A DNA stretch of 64,000 bases, taken from contig CAXXSG010000004.1 in NCBI GenBank assembly GCA_963665915.2, positions 434,001 through 498,000 on the forward strand. The letters are read 5' to 3'. The notes under the pieces are model-generated. The model had not been told where the DNA came from. It was given only the letters and a program-made list of their open reading frames with translations, and did no database searches. The translations under genes and the position numbers were made by a program. Below are positions 18,793 to 27,555 of the stretch, piece by piece; position 1 is the stretch's first letter, and each line of letters starts with the position of its first letter. Origin of the DNA: JAFGRU01 sp963665915 (GTDB lineage: Bacteria > Desulfobacterota > Desulfuromonadia > Desulfuromonadales > JAAYDE01).

Positions 18793-19632
18793 ATGAAATA
18801 CCCCAAGGTGGTTTTTCAGCTCACGCTTTTCATGGCTTTGCTGTTTGTCGGCAGGGCCTCCGCCGAGACCCACAAAGACATGGTCTCAAAATACATCGAG
18901 GTGTCCGGAATCAAAAGCATGCTTTCCACATTCCCGGAACAGATGGACGCCATGGCCTCTCAGAATCAGATGACTTCCAGCGACCCTGAAGCGGAAAACA
19001 TGGTGTATGAATTGATGAAGGAGAGTTTTGACCAGGAAAGAAGTGAAAGGGAGCTTACCGATTACCTCCTTCAAAACACCGACAAAAAATTCCTCAGCCG
19101 GCTTCTGAAGTGGCTGGAGAGCCCTCTGGCAAAAAAAATAACCCGGGAAGAGACCCGCTCCTCAACCCCCTCGGAACAGGTAAACATGCTTCGGTATTTA
19201 GCGGACCTGCAGGAAATGCCCCCAACGCAGGAGAGGATTGAACTGATTCAACAACTGGAAGAGACAACCCGGATGTCAGACCTCATGACCGATATTTTCA
19301 TGGACATCATGAAGGGCATGCTTGAATCGGTCAACCTTGCTCTGCCGGAAGAAAAACGCCAGGGAACGGATGCTGTTTTTGCAGAAATCATGGAAATTCA
19401 ACCTATCATGAAGGACGCCTTTCGCGAGCAGATGATTATGACATCCTTTTACACCTACAGAAATATTTCCAACCGTGAAATGGCAAAATACATCCAATTT
19501 TACGGTTCCGAATCAGGGCAGAAGGAAATTCGGATAACCGGAAATGCAATGGGATATGTTTTGAAGCAATGGTTTGCCGACGTTGGCAGAAGTCTGGTTC
19601 TGCTGGAAAAAGCTCAAGGCAACGATATTTGA
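18793..19632 (+). CDS. exported DUF2059-type protein
   Basis: 279 residues with a clear signal peptide (cleavage near GRASA/ET, residues 21-26). The mature part is helical, with the repeated short pattern of the DUF2059 family (for example DMVSKYIEVSG and IQFYGSESGQKEI). Function of that family is unknown; a periplasmic location is inferred. AAGGAGAG precedes the ATG. A hairpin terminator follows directly. Confidence 0.75.
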   Translation: MKYPKVVFQLTLFMALLFVGRASAETHKDMVSKYIEVSGIKSMLSTFPEQMDAMASQNQMTSSDPEAENMVYELMKESFDQERSERELTDYLLQNTDKKFLSRLLKWLESPLAKKITREETRSSTPSEQVNMLRYLADLQEMPPTQERIELIQQLEETTRMSDLMTDIFMDIMKGMLESVNLALPEEKRQGTDAVFAEIMEIQPIMKDAFREQMIMTSFYTYRNISNREMAKYIQFYGSESGQKEIRITGNAMGYVLKQWFADVGRSLVLLEKAQGNDI

Positions 19633-19640
19633 GATCCGAG

Positions 19641-19669
19641 AGGGGCAGAAAAAATCCTGTCCCTTTTTA
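19641..19669 (+). terminator. intrinsic terminator after the DUF2059 gene
   Basis: AGGGGCAG pairs with CTGTCCCT (one G-T pair) around a short A-rich loop, followed by TTTTT. It lies eight bases after the stop codon. Confidence 0.7.
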
Positions 19670-19978
19670 AAAGAGAGATGAACTCAGAAAAAACCGGTAA
19701 TTTTCTATTCCCGGCGCCTTTTCTATCTGACCTGCCTTTGCAAGGCAAATTTGCACCCCTGAACGAACATAACGCCCTGAAAGATTCAGCCCGAGTTTTA
19801 CCGTTGTTTCACCCTGTTCTTTGGCCCCCTTGGTCTGACCAGGATATTTCGGAAGCAAATAACCGATGCTCTGTGGAATTCAGGCAGGCTGTCAGGTTGA
19901 CAACATTGATAAATACGATAAAGGTTTTTGTAATTGACGGTAGCATCTCACTGATTAAATTAAAAAAGGAGAAACGCC
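19670..19978. other. intergenic region before the ferritin-like gene
   Basis: No credible gene; a forward frame of 125 codons crosses it but has no family match or coding character and overlaps the ferritin-like gene. It should contain that gene's promoter. AAAGGAG at 19965-19972 is the ribosome binding site for ATG 19979. Confidence 0.4.
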
Positions 19979-20479
19979 ATGGGAACCAAATGAAGAGCGA
20001 TAATCGGCCTGGATGTCGACGAACTGTTGAAACTTCTCAACAAAGCCTTCGCTGACGAGTGGCTGGCCTACTATCAGTACTGGATTGGGGCAAAAGTGGC
20101 CAAAGGCCCGATGAAAGACGCCATCATCGCCGAACTGGTCCAGCATGCCACCGAGGAGTTAAGCCACGCTGACCTGGTCTCCAATCGCATCATCCAACTG
20201 GGTGGAACCCCACTGACCACGCCCAAGCTCTGGTTCGACTGGACCAACTGCGGTTATGATCCCCCCGATGACCCATTTGTCCGCACCCTTCTCGATCAGA
20301 ACATCCAGGCTGAGCAGTGCGCCATCGGCGTCTACGACAGCCTGATGAAACTGACCGAGGGGAAAGACTCCATCACTTACAACGTCGCCTTGACCATTCT
20401 GGAGCAAGAAGTCGAGCACGAGGAGGACCTGCAGGCGCTGCTTGAAGATCTCGACCTGATGATTGCCCCGCCGCGCTAG
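19979..20479 (+). CDS. ferritin-like diiron protein with an in-frame TGA at codon 5
   Basis: The ferritin-like fold stores or oxidises iron. The sequence from LNKAFADEWLAYYQYW onward is intact, with iron ligands in E-W-L-A-Y (first helix), EELSHADL, EQCAIGVYD and EQEVEHEEDL. A well-placed AAAGGAG points to ATG 19979, which is in frame with the rest, but codon 5 is TGA at 19991-19993. Proteins of this type, as I remember them, begin MGTKGR; a single G-to-T change of GGA would give this stop. Translation may restart at TTG 20027 or elsewhere, or the TGA may be read through. The body is not degraded, which speaks for a young mutation, an error, or tolerated initiation downstream. Confidence 0.8.
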
Positions 20480-20603
20480 GAAAACTCCGAGCGATTCAAG
20501 GATGTGGGAATTAACATCGCTGGGGTGAAAAATCAAATAACGCGAAGTTTTGATTGCCTGTTTCTTTTTCAGATCAACCAACCCCAATCATCAATCAATG
20601 TTT

Positions 20604-20638
20604 GAAAGGCCTCTCCAAATGCTTGAGAGGCCTTTTTT
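20604..20638 (+). terminator. intrinsic terminator after the ferritin-like gene
   Basis: AAAGGCCTCTC and GAGAGGCCTTT form an eleven-pair stem with a nine-base loop, followed by a T run. Confidence 0.9.
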
Positions 20639-20812
20639 CTTGTTTGCAGAGCTTGATCCACTTGATCGTGCTGAGCCTTTCTTAATCATTTTTTCGACAC
20701 CCCTATTAAACGCTGAGGAGCGTAGTATACTGAAAAACTGTCCAATATTTTTTTCACAACGGCCTATCAAGTAGGTTACTTAATAGACCTGGAAGGGAAG
20801 AAAGGAGCAGTG

Positions 20813-21352
20813 ATGAAACCCAGAGGCCCTTTGATGATTGAGCACAGACTTATCGAAAAAATGATTGGAATTATTGAAAAAAAAATCCCTCAGATCAGGA
20901 AATTAAAAAAAATTGAACCTTCTTTTATCGACTCGGTTGTCGATTTTATGCAGACATATACGGACAAGATTCATCATGGAAAAGAAGAGGATATCTATTT
21001 TCGCGTATGCGCAAATAAAAATATGAACTCACAAGAGTCAGAATTGTTGAGCGAACTGATTGAAGAGCATGAACTCAGTCGAAAAGTAATTGATGCCATA
21101 GTGCAAAACAAGGATAAGAATCTGGAAGATGAAGGTGTCTTCGAACTGATTGTGGGGAAACTCCATTCCCTGGTGAAAATTTACCGGGACCATATTGACA
21201 AAGAGGATCATCTTTTTTTTCCGGAGTCAGAGAAATATCTTTCTGAAATTGAACAGACAAAGATGCTTGAGGAGTTCCTCGATTTCGATAAAAAAGTCAT
21301 TCATGAAAAATACCGGTTGGTTGTCGAGGACTTGGCAAAGCAATCACTTTGA
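20813..21352 (+). CDS. hemerythrin HHE domain protein
   Basis: A cytoplasmic four-helix diiron protein of 179 residues, probably for oxygen, nitric oxide or iron handling. Histidine and acidic ligands are seen in MIEHRLIE, HHGKEEDIYF, EEHELSRKV and YRDHIDKEDHLFF. AAAGGAG is five to eight bases from ATG 20813 (a GTG one codon earlier is possible). It lies next to the ferritin-like protein and before the oxidoreductase, suggesting an oxygen or iron defence role near oxygen-labile enzymes. Confidence 0.85.
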   Translation: MKPRGPLMIEHRLIEKMIGIIEKKIPQIRKLKKIEPSFIDSVVDFMQTYTDKIHHGKEEDIYFRVCANKNMNSQESELLSELIEEHELSRKVIDAIVQNKDKNLEDEGVFELIVGKLHSLVKIYRDHIDKEDHLFFPESEKYLSEIEQTKMLEEFLDFDKKVIHEKYRLVVEDLAKQSL

Positions 21353-21431
21353 ATAATTTGCCGAATACAAGAGCTCGCAAGAGTCTGAACCAAAATTTTC
21401 ACTCGTGAAAAATCGGGAAGGGATATTGGAA

Positions 21432-23159
21432 ATGGGTGGAAACCCGAATCTGGGAAAAAATGAACTGAACATCGTGATTGCCGGGGAGGCGGGTCAGGGT
21501 TTGCAGGCCGTTGAGTCCCTTTTGAGCAAAGCCTTTCGTAAAGAGGGATACTATGTCTTTTCCGCAAAAGAATTCATGTCCAGAATTCGCGGCGGCAGCA
21601 ATTCCGTTCTGTTACGGGTGAGCTCCTGCCCGACAAGGGCGTGGTCTGAACGAGCGGAAATCTGTATTGTTTTTGATGGAAAGGCAATTCCGCATTTGAC
21701 AAAGCGTATCCAACAGCAAACCTTTGTTCTCGCCGATGGGGCCAAAGAGAGCGGGAATCATCGTTTTGTCGAGGTCCCTCTCAAAAATCTGGCAAAGGAT
21801 GCCGGAGGCCCTATCTTTATTAATACCATCGCAGCAGGCATCCTGTGGGGAATTCTAAACGGTCGCAGGGAGACCATTGAAGGTGTAATCCGAACTATTT
21901 TTGGTGCAAAAAAGCCTGAGATTATCGATAAGAACCTTGCTGCAGTGGAAGGCGGCATGACCCTGGGCAAAGAACTGAAGGATTCGGGCCGGGTCGTTCT
22001 GGCCATGCCCCCAAGGGAAAAAAATCAGGGGAGTTTGTATCTTAACGGGGCCGAAGCCGTGTCTCTGGGAGCCATGACCGGCGGCTGTAATTTTGTCTCT
22101 GCCTATCCCATGTCTCCAGCCACCGGCGTTCTGGCTTTTCTTGCCAAGTACGGCCGAGAATTCGGGATTGTCGTCGAACAGGCGGAAGACGAGATCAGTG
22201 CGGCCAACATGGTGCTAGGTGCCTGGTATGCCGGTGGCCGGGGTCTGACTACAACATCCGGCGGGGGTTTTAGCCTTATGACTGAGGCTGTAAGCCTCTC
22301 CGGCATGACGGAAACTCCCATGATCATCATTCTTGCCCAGCGACCAGGGCCGGCAACAGGGCTTCCTACCCGCACCGAGCAGGGTGACCTCAATCTGGCT
22401 CTCCATGCGGGGCATGGGGAGTTTCCACGGGTTCTGCTGGCTCCCGGGAATCTCGAACAGGCCTATACTCTGGCCCGGGAGGCATTCCATGTGGCCGATA
22501 ACTGCCAAGTTCCGGTCATTCTCCTGGTCGATCAATATCTGATGGATTCCCGCTACGATGTGAAAGATATCCCAGTGCCTGATGTGCCGCCGAAAAACGC
22601 CATCGTCAGGACAACACCTGACTATCGCAGATACGCTCTTACAGAGACCGGGATATCGCCCCGTGGTGTTCCGGGGTGGGGGAAGGGCCTCGTCGGCGTG
22701 GACAGCGATGAGCACGGCGAGGATGGCCACATTACCGAAGACCTTGATCTTCGCGTTCAGATGGTCGACAAACGCCTTCGGAAACTGTCCGTTTTGCTGA
22801 AAAAAGCTTTGCCCGCCGAGTGGATCGGCCCTGAAGAGGCGCGCCACGTTGTCGTATGTTGGGGCTCTACCCTGGAAATCGTCCGTGAGGCCGTAAGCTG
22901 TCTGGGAAGAGAGGATGTTGCGGTCTTGCACTTTCGGCAAATTTTTCCGCTGTCCGAAGAATTTAGGGAATCACTTGAGAGAGCGGGCTGCCGCATTCTG
23001 TTGGAAGGAAATGCCACCGGGCAGTTCGGAGAACTCTTGACGAAGCAGTGGAGGATTGATTGGCACCATCGCATTCTCAAGTATAACGGCCTGATGTTTT
23101 CCATCGAGGAGGTTGAGGCCGGTTTGCTGAATATCCTGGAGCAGGAGGGAACGGCATGA
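21432..23159 (+). CDS. korA: 2-oxoacid:ferredoxin oxidoreductase, fused gamma-alpha subunit
   Basis: With KorB it oxidatively decarboxylates a 2-oxoacid to an acyl-CoA, reducing ferredoxin. The N-terminal third is the gamma domain (IVIAGEAGQGLQAVESLL, AKEFMSRIRGGSNS); the rest is the alpha part (AYPMSPATGVLAFLA, EQAEDEISAANMVLGA, TTTSGGGFSLMTE). The fused form of about 575 residues is typical of two-subunit enzymes. Start ATG 21432 is preceded by AGGGA; a GTG at 21405 is also in frame. The stop overlaps korB as ATGA. Substrate (2-oxoglutarate or another oxoacid) is not decided by sequence. Confidence 0.88.
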   Translation: MGGNPNLGKNELNIVIAGEAGQGLQAVESLLSKAFRKEGYYVFSAKEFMSRIRGGSNSVLLRVSSCPTRAWSERAEICIVFDGKAIPHLTKRIQQQTFVLADGAKESGNHRFVEVPLKNLAKDAGGPIFINTIAAGILWGILNGRRETIEGVIRTIFGAKKPEIIDKNLAAVEGGMTLGKELKDSGRVVLAMPPREKNQGSLYLNGAEAVSLGAMTGGCNFVSAYPMSPATGVLAFLAKYGREFGIVVEQAEDEISAANMVLGAWYAGGRGLTTTSGGGFSLMTEAVSLSGMTETPMIIILAQRPGPATGLPTRTEQGDLNLALHAGHGEFPRVLLAPGNLEQAYTLAREAFHVADNCQVPVILLVDQYLMDSRYDVKDIPVPDVPPKNAIVRTTPDYRRYALTETGISPRGVPGWGKGLVGVDSDEHGEDGHITEDLDLRVQMVDKRLRKLSVLLKKALPAEWIGPEEARHVVVCWGSTLEIVREAVSCLGREDVAVLHFRQIFPLSEEFRESLERAGCRILLEGNATGQFGELLTKQWRIDWHHRILKYNGLMFSIEEVEAGLLNILEQEGTA

Positions 23160-24019
23160 GTAAAAAGCCTTTTGACCTTGAAATCGAAGACATCGCCTGG
23201 TGTCCGGGCTGCGGTAATTTTCCCATCCTCCAAGCCCTCAAGCAGGCGCTGGCAAAGCTGGGACTTTCCCCTGCCGAGGTGGTCATGGTTTCCGGCATCG
23301 GGCAAGCGGCAAAAATCCCCCATTACCTAGCGGCCCATTTCTTTAACGGTCTCCACGGCCGTGCCCTTCCCGTGGCCACGGCTATCAAGTCGGTCAATCC
23401 TGAATTGACAGTGATTGGTGAAAGCGGGGACGGTGACATGTACGGTGAAGGAGGCAACCATTTTCTCCATGCGATACGCAGAAATCCCAACATTACCAAC
23501 ATCATTCATAACAACATGGTTTACGGCCTCACCAAAGGTCAGGCTTCTCCCACCAGCCAGAAAGGTTTTCAAACACCAGTGCAGGTCCATGGGGTGGCCA
23601 ATGATGCAATCAATCCTCTGAGGCTGGCCCTCTCCCTGAATGCTTCCTTTGTTGCCAGGGCCTTTGCCGGCGATATTGCCCAGACATCAGCAATTATTCA
23701 AAAGGCCATTCAACATAGAGGCTATGCTTTGGTCGACATTCTTCAGCCTTGTGTGACCTTTAACAATGTCAATACTTTTGCCTGGTTCAAAGAAAAGACC
23801 TATTATCTGGATGAAACCCATGATGTAAAAAATCTGGCCATGGCCCTGGAGCGGGCGTCTGAAAATGACCAACTTCCTATGGGGATATTTTATGCCGAGA
23901 AAGGCCGCCCCACTTTTGAGGAGAGTACTGGGATTTTTCAGAGGGAAGCCACGCCCCTTTTCAGGCGTTCCCTCGATACAGGCCGCTTTCGGGACCTAAT
24001 AGCAACCTATCGTGGCTGA
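23156..24019 (+). CDS. korB: 2-oxoacid:ferredoxin oxidoreductase, beta (TPP) subunit
   Basis: Thiamine diphosphate-binding subunit of 287 residues paired with KorA. CPGCGNFPIL (about 16-25) is the conserved N-terminal cysteine motif; GESGDGDMYGEGGNHFLHA holds the GDG...N(H) cofactor site. A cysteine also lies in DILQPCVTFNN. No separate ferredoxin-like delta subunit follows, so electrons probably go to a soluble ferredoxin. Same operon as korA. Confidence 0.9.
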   Translation: MSKKPFDLEIEDIAWCPGCGNFPILQALKQALAKLGLSPAEVVMVSGIGQAAKIPHYLAAHFFNGLHGRALPVATAIKSVNPELTVIGESGDGDMYGEGGNHFLHAIRRNPNITNIIHNNMVYGLTKGQASPTSQKGFQTPVQVHGVANDAINPLRLALSLNASFVARAFAGDIAQTSAIIQKAIQHRGYALVDILQPCVTFNNVNTFAWFKEKTYYLDETHDVKNLAMALERASENDQLPMGIFYAEKGRPTFEESTGIFQREATPLFRRSLDTGRFRDLIATYRG

Positions 24020-24147
24020 ACCTTTGATGCTTAAAGGATTTGTGCAGGCGCAAGACCGTTTTTTTATTATGAACTGGAACTTATCAGATTGTTTTTCAAG
24101 AACGCATTTTTGCCGGAGGCCAGCCCAAGTTGGAAAATGGCACAGGA

Positions 24148-24345
24148 CTAGTTGAGAGGTCTTTCTCTGAGTATTTTAAGAATCAACTGGTAGATGTCTT
24201 GACCTCTATAATTGAACGTAAACTCGCATTCTTTGAGATGCAAGTTAAAGGTCTCAGGCCGCATTCCACGAAATCGGACTAGCCGTGTTCTAGCAAAGCC
24301 CCAGAAGCCTTCAATGCCATCAACAACAAATTTACGGCGGAAATG
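24148..24345 (-). pseudogene. C-terminal remnant of an ISXO2/IS1595-type transposase
   Basis: IEGFWGFARTRLVRFRGM followed by HLKECEFTFNYR and IYQLILKILRERP matches, from memory, the C-terminal end of ISXO2-like DDE transposases, with the last catalytic Glu in IEGFW. The two upstream catalytic Asp residues and the zinc domain are missing. Upstream (24346-24650) is AT-rich sequence unlike the transposase. A dead leftover. Confidence 0.7.
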
Positions 24346-24378
24346 AAATTTTGAAGAAAAAAGGGTCATTTTGATCAC

Positions 24379-24650
24379 GCGATAAGATGGCCTTTTCTAA
24401 TAAGATGGAGGTTGTGAGCATCTGAATGGAGGCCCGATTTCGCCGCAAAATCGATTTTAAACGAGGTATCAAATAAAATTTTCCTTTCGTTTTATGTTGC
24501 ATACAATATAATTTCTCTATATGCAAATTGTGATTAAAAAACACTTTTTCACTTGGAAAACTCCTTGGGTTTTCTTTACCGTTGCCGCTGTATCCGAGCG
24601 AATTTACCTTTTTGAACGCATGCCACATAAATAATCAGGATCCGATTATT
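24379..24650. other. AT-rich gap upstream of the DUF4174 gene
   Basis: No recognisable gene on either strand. It separates the transposase remnant from the DUF4174 gene, and its composition is clearly lower in G+C than the flanking kor genes. Confidence 0.4.
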
Positions 24651-25073
24651 ATGAGATTTTTAACTTTATCAACAATAATGATTTTATTGTTGTCATGCGG
24701 TCAAGTAATTGGAAATGGTTTGGCCAATTTAAATCAACTTAAATGGAAAAACAGAATATTTCTTATCAACGTTAGTGGAGAAGATGTAATAACTAACTTG
24801 AATTCAGAATCTGCAGGTATTGATGAGAGACATGTTATTTGGTTTTGTATTCAAGATGGAAAAATTATCACAAATTATCCTAGTGATATAAACCCTAATT
24901 TTATTAAGCACTTAGAAAATGATTACCTTAAAAACTATTATCCATTAGTTTTGTTAATTGGTAAAGATGGTGGTATCAAATCAAGAGATAAAGTCTTAAA
25001 TATTAAGAAATACTTTGATCAAATTGATTCTATGCCGATGAGACAGTCAGAAATGAAAAAATATTCGTCATAA
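24651..25073 (+). CDS. DUF4174-like small exported protein
   Basis: 140 residues; a hydrophobic N-terminus (FLTLSTIMILLLSCG) looks like a lipoprotein signal peptide with a cysteine near residue 16. The body opens LNQLKWKNRIFLINVSG and contains LVLLIGKDGGIKSR, the pattern of DUF4174, a thioredoxin-like domain of unknown role. AGGA precedes ATG 24651. The gene is much AT-richer than its neighbours, and it lies between transposon remnants, so horizontal acquisition is likely. Confidence 0.65.
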   Translation: MRFLTLSTIMILLLSCGQVIGNGLANLNQLKWKNRIFLINVSGEDVITNLNSESAGIDERHVIWFCIQDGKIITNYPSDINPNFIKHLENDYLKNYYPLVLLIGKDGGIKSRDKVLNIKKYFDQIDSMPMRQSEMKKYSS

Positions 25074-25155
25074 GTCGATGTGAAAAATAGAGGCTACTAT
25101 CAAATCATTTTTCCATGAGAAAGGCGTTAAAATAATTGCTGAGAAAAAACACGTA

Positions 25156-25403
25156 ATGGTTCCACCGGATACGCGGGTTTATATTTGTGCACACTGTGGA
25201 GCTGTGGCGCGGGAAAAGGATAAAATCTGCAAGGTTCAAGGGATGGGTACAAAAGCTGACTGGTGTGGTATCAGGGGACAAAACCGCCTAAGTTCTGCCA
25301 CAATAAAGTTAACAACGACAGATGGCAATGCCAAAAATGCGAAGAGACCGCTCTGAATTCAGAGCTTCTTTGCGACCCTGAGAAAATGATGGTGCCTGAA
25401 TAA
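25156..25403 (+). pseudogene. double zinc-ribbon small protein with probable frameshift
   Basis: Two Cys-rich halves lie in different frames. The first (from ATG 25156) reads VYICAHCGAVA, then ICKV and DWCGI. The second, in the -1 frame, reads KFCHNKVNNDRWQCQKC, then LLCDPEK and stops at 25403. Joined at about 25272-25285 (GGGGACAAAAC) they would make one protein of about 80 residues with eight cysteines, fit for two zinc ions. A frameshift is therefore likely. Upstream sequence may also be coding (VKIIAEKKHV) without a clear start. Function unknown. Confidence 0.5.
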
Positions 25404-25625
25404 CTTTTTTATTTCGTTCCTTGTTTTAATTTTCAAAAATATTCATAAAAATTATGAAGAAAAATTATCGGATTCCTCGGATGAGGACCATAAACAACAT
25501 CAGAGATTTTAGATTAAAACTATTGAAAACTGTGGTTCTATATTGAAATTTTTTTTAAAAACTGAAAAATAATTTTTTTTTAATTTATTTTCACTTTTAT
25601 TTTACTTTTCCAAAAGGAGGTAATC

Positions 25626-25874
25626 ATGGTTGACAGACAAGATTATGAAGATCATTTTAAATCCGAACTGGATGAAATATTGAATCAGATCGAAAAACTG
25701 TCTCTCAATAATAAAGATGAAGATAAGTTGGCCGACTTAAAGGAGAAGGAGCGAAAAACCCGGTTGAAACTTAGGGAACTACGGGCCTCTTCAGAAGGTA
25801 ACTGGGAAAAACTCAAAATAGATCTTGAAAAAAGCTATGATGAGCTGAATAAGGCCATTTCCAGTTCCCACTAA
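25626..25874 (+). CDS. small charged coiled-coil protein
   Basis: 82 residues, almost entirely helical and charged, with heptad spacing from about residue 10 to 50 (LDEILNQIEKLSLNN and LKEKERKTRLKLREL). The start has a near-perfect AAAGGAGG. It resembles the small stress-associated coiled-coil proteins related to sll1863, though this is a weak match from memory. Stands alone just before the insertion sequence. Confidence 0.65.
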   Translation: MVDRQDYEDHFKSELDEILNQIEKLSLNNKDEDKLADLKEKERKTRLKLRELRASSEGNWEKLKIDLEKSYDELNKAISSSH

Positions 25875-25989
25875 AGATAGGCTTTAGGATCATCGAGCTC
25901 ATGGAATCAGCCAATTGAAAGAAAATTGTAGGTTTCGTGTTTTTGGAATGAGCATGACTTTTACAACCTTGATTACGTAAGCTTCCCCG

Positions 25990-26808
25990 TCAAGTAGACA
26001 GTTTTAAAGTAGAGTTTCCAGCGTTCTTTAACAGATATTCGATAGGCGTCAAATCTCCAAGGGAGCCATGGGGCCGTTGCTCATTGTACTCGATCATCCA
26101 CCAGTAGGTGGCTTCATGAACCTCGCTCAGGTTGCGGAACAGATACAAGTCGAGTAGTTCATCCCGGTAAGTCCGGTTGAAGCGCTCGATGTAAGCATTC
26201 TGGTTTGGTTTACCTGGCTGAATGTATTGAATCGTCATTCCGGCGGATTCAGCCCAGGTGACAAACTCGCCACTTAAGAACTCCGATCCGTTATCAGTTC
26301 GTAAAACATCCGCCAAGCTGCGCTCCAAACGCAGGCGCTCAAAAACCCGAATCAGACGCTTTGCGGTGATCGATGTATCGATTTCAACATGTAGCAATTC
26401 ACGATTGAAATCGTCGATGACATTAAAGGTCCGGAATCGCTTGCCGGCATAGAGCACATCGCTCATAAAATCTGCCGACCAGACCTGGTTCGGTTGCTGC
26501 GGCACACGCAAAGGCTTCTTGATGCGTCGGGGCAGCCGTTTTTTGGCCCGGCGTTTCTGGTTCAAGCGCAGCTTGCAGTAAACACGATGAACCCGCTTAT
26601 GGTTCCATCGATGTCGCCTGCGTAGAACTTTGAAGCATTTCCAGAAACCCCCTCGGGGATGCTTGTCCATCAAAGCATTGATCGCTTTGATGACCTCGGC
26701 ATCACGATCCTGGACAACAGAAGTTCGATAATAGGCCGCCCGAGACAAGCCGATGCATCGACAGCTACGCTGTACGGACAAACGATGCTCGGCAATCAAG
26801 AAGCTCAC
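25990..26808 (-). CDS. IS3-family transposase OrfB (catalytic part)
   Basis: 272 residues with the rve integrase core: the DDE residues lie in WSADFMSD, RTDNGSEF and NAYIERFNRT. An N-terminal HTH_21 part precedes (HPRGGFWKCFKVLRRR). Start is GTG 26808, but the real product is probably OrfAB made by -1 frameshifting at the A8 run shared with orfA's end. Ends 12 bases inside the left end of the element. Confidence 0.92.
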   Translation of the reverse strand: MSFLIAEHRLSVQRSCRCIGLSRAAYYRTSVVQDRDAEVIKAINALMDKHPRGGFWKCFKVLRRRHRWNHKRVHRVYCKLRLNQKRRAKKRLPRRIKKPLRVPQQPNQVWSADFMSDVLYAGKRFRTFNVIDDFNRELLHVEIDTSITAKRLIRVFERLRLERSLADVLRTDNGSEFLSGEFVTWAESAGMTIQYIQPGKPNQNAYIERFNRTYRDELLDLYLFRNLSEVHEATYWWMIEYNEQRPHGSLGDLTPIEYLLKNAGNSTLKLST

Positions 26809-26831
26809 GGCTTCGCGTTTTGCCGGCGGCC

Positions 26832-27098
26832 TTAAAGTTTTTTTTCGATCAAATCTTTCAAGGCCTTATTTTCCAAGGCCATGTCAGCATACATACGCTT
26901 GAGTTGAGAGAGCTCCTGCTCCATCTCTTTCGTGCGTTTTAAATCGGAGATGTTCATGCCGCCGTACTTGGACTTCCAGTTGTAAAAAGTCGCATCTGAG
27001 ATGCCGTGCTTGCGGCAGATCTCCTTGACGATCATCCCCGCATCAGCTTCTTTGAGTATGGCAACTATCTGGGTTTCGGAAAAGCGTGACTTTTTCAT
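26832..27098 (-). CDS. IS3-family transposase OrfA
   Basis: 88 residues with the HTH_8 DNA-binding domain (SETQIVAILKEADAG, GISDATFYNWKSKYGG) followed by a leucine zipper (LKRMYADMALENKALKDLIEKKL). The last codons contain eight A residues (26837-26844 on the reverse strand), the slippage site for joining to OrfB. Alone it acts as a DNA-binding inhibitor in related elements. Confidence 0.92.
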   Translation of the reverse strand: MKKSRFSETQIVAILKEADAGMIVKEICRKHGISDATFYNWKSKYGGMNISDLKRTKEMEQELSQLKRMYADMALENKALKDLIEKKL

Positions 27099-27166
27099 CA
27101 GAGCCTTCTGGCTGTATTGTGCCAGAAAACTCTACTTTTGACATGTCTATCATTTGGGGAAGCTTA

Positions 27167-27555
27167 CGGTGGCTACTATCGATGTCAAAGAACAGAAGTT
27201 AAAACTCTATCTGGACAAAACCCAGGTCGAGGAATTTAGTTATAAACTCAGATAAATTATGTTGAGTGTCAGCGATGTTGTGACACTAAAATAAGTTAGC
27301 GATGTCCTGGCACTCGACAATTAAAGATTAATTTGACATCGGATAGTTTCCTAACCGCTTATATTTTCCCCCTAGCCTATCTTTGACCATTGATTGGGAA
27401 TTCAATTCGCGGAAATCCGCAACCTGGTTCAAAAGTATATGCTCCAATGCATATGCATTTGTGGTCTGAGTCTGAAGCATGTTTCCTCGTAATATTGTGC
27501 ATCATCCGTTTTGAGATAAGCTTAGAATACACTCACAAAATATCAGGAGATACTT
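27167..27555. other. segment with gene remnant and repeated terminal-like motifs
   Basis: The left part carries the tail of a reading frame cut by the IS. At about 27271-27320 two direct copies of a 22-base motif occur, AGCGATGTTGTGACACTAAA and AGCGATGTCCTGGCACTCGA, reminiscent of the multiple end repeats of IS21-type elements. The right part leads into the split-barrel gene, with AGGAG before ATG 27556. Confidence 0.45.

Larger units (their letters stand above)
25978..27166 (-). mobile_element. IS3-family insertion sequence
   Basis: A complete element of about 1.19 kb. Ends are inverted: TAAGCTTCCCC at 25978-25988 and GGGGAAGCTTA at 27156-27166, with further matches inward (AGACA, AGTAGAG), and symmetry extends two bases outward (CG...CG). 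Both transposase frames are intact and read leftward, with a slippery A8 between them. No clear target duplication was found. Interrupted sequence is probable: downstream, 27170-27255 reads in one frame VATIDVKEQKLKLYLDKTQ and stops at TAA. Confidence 0.9.

Noticed and set aside
19991..19993. Selenocysteine codon in the ferritin-like gene
   Set aside because: The residue is expected to be glycine and no clear SECIS-like hairpin is seen right after the TGA; a nonsense change or error is simpler.
19678..20055. Forward 125-codon frame before the ferritin-like gene
   Set aside because: Starts at a terminator, has no domain and overlaps the ferritin-like gene in another frame.
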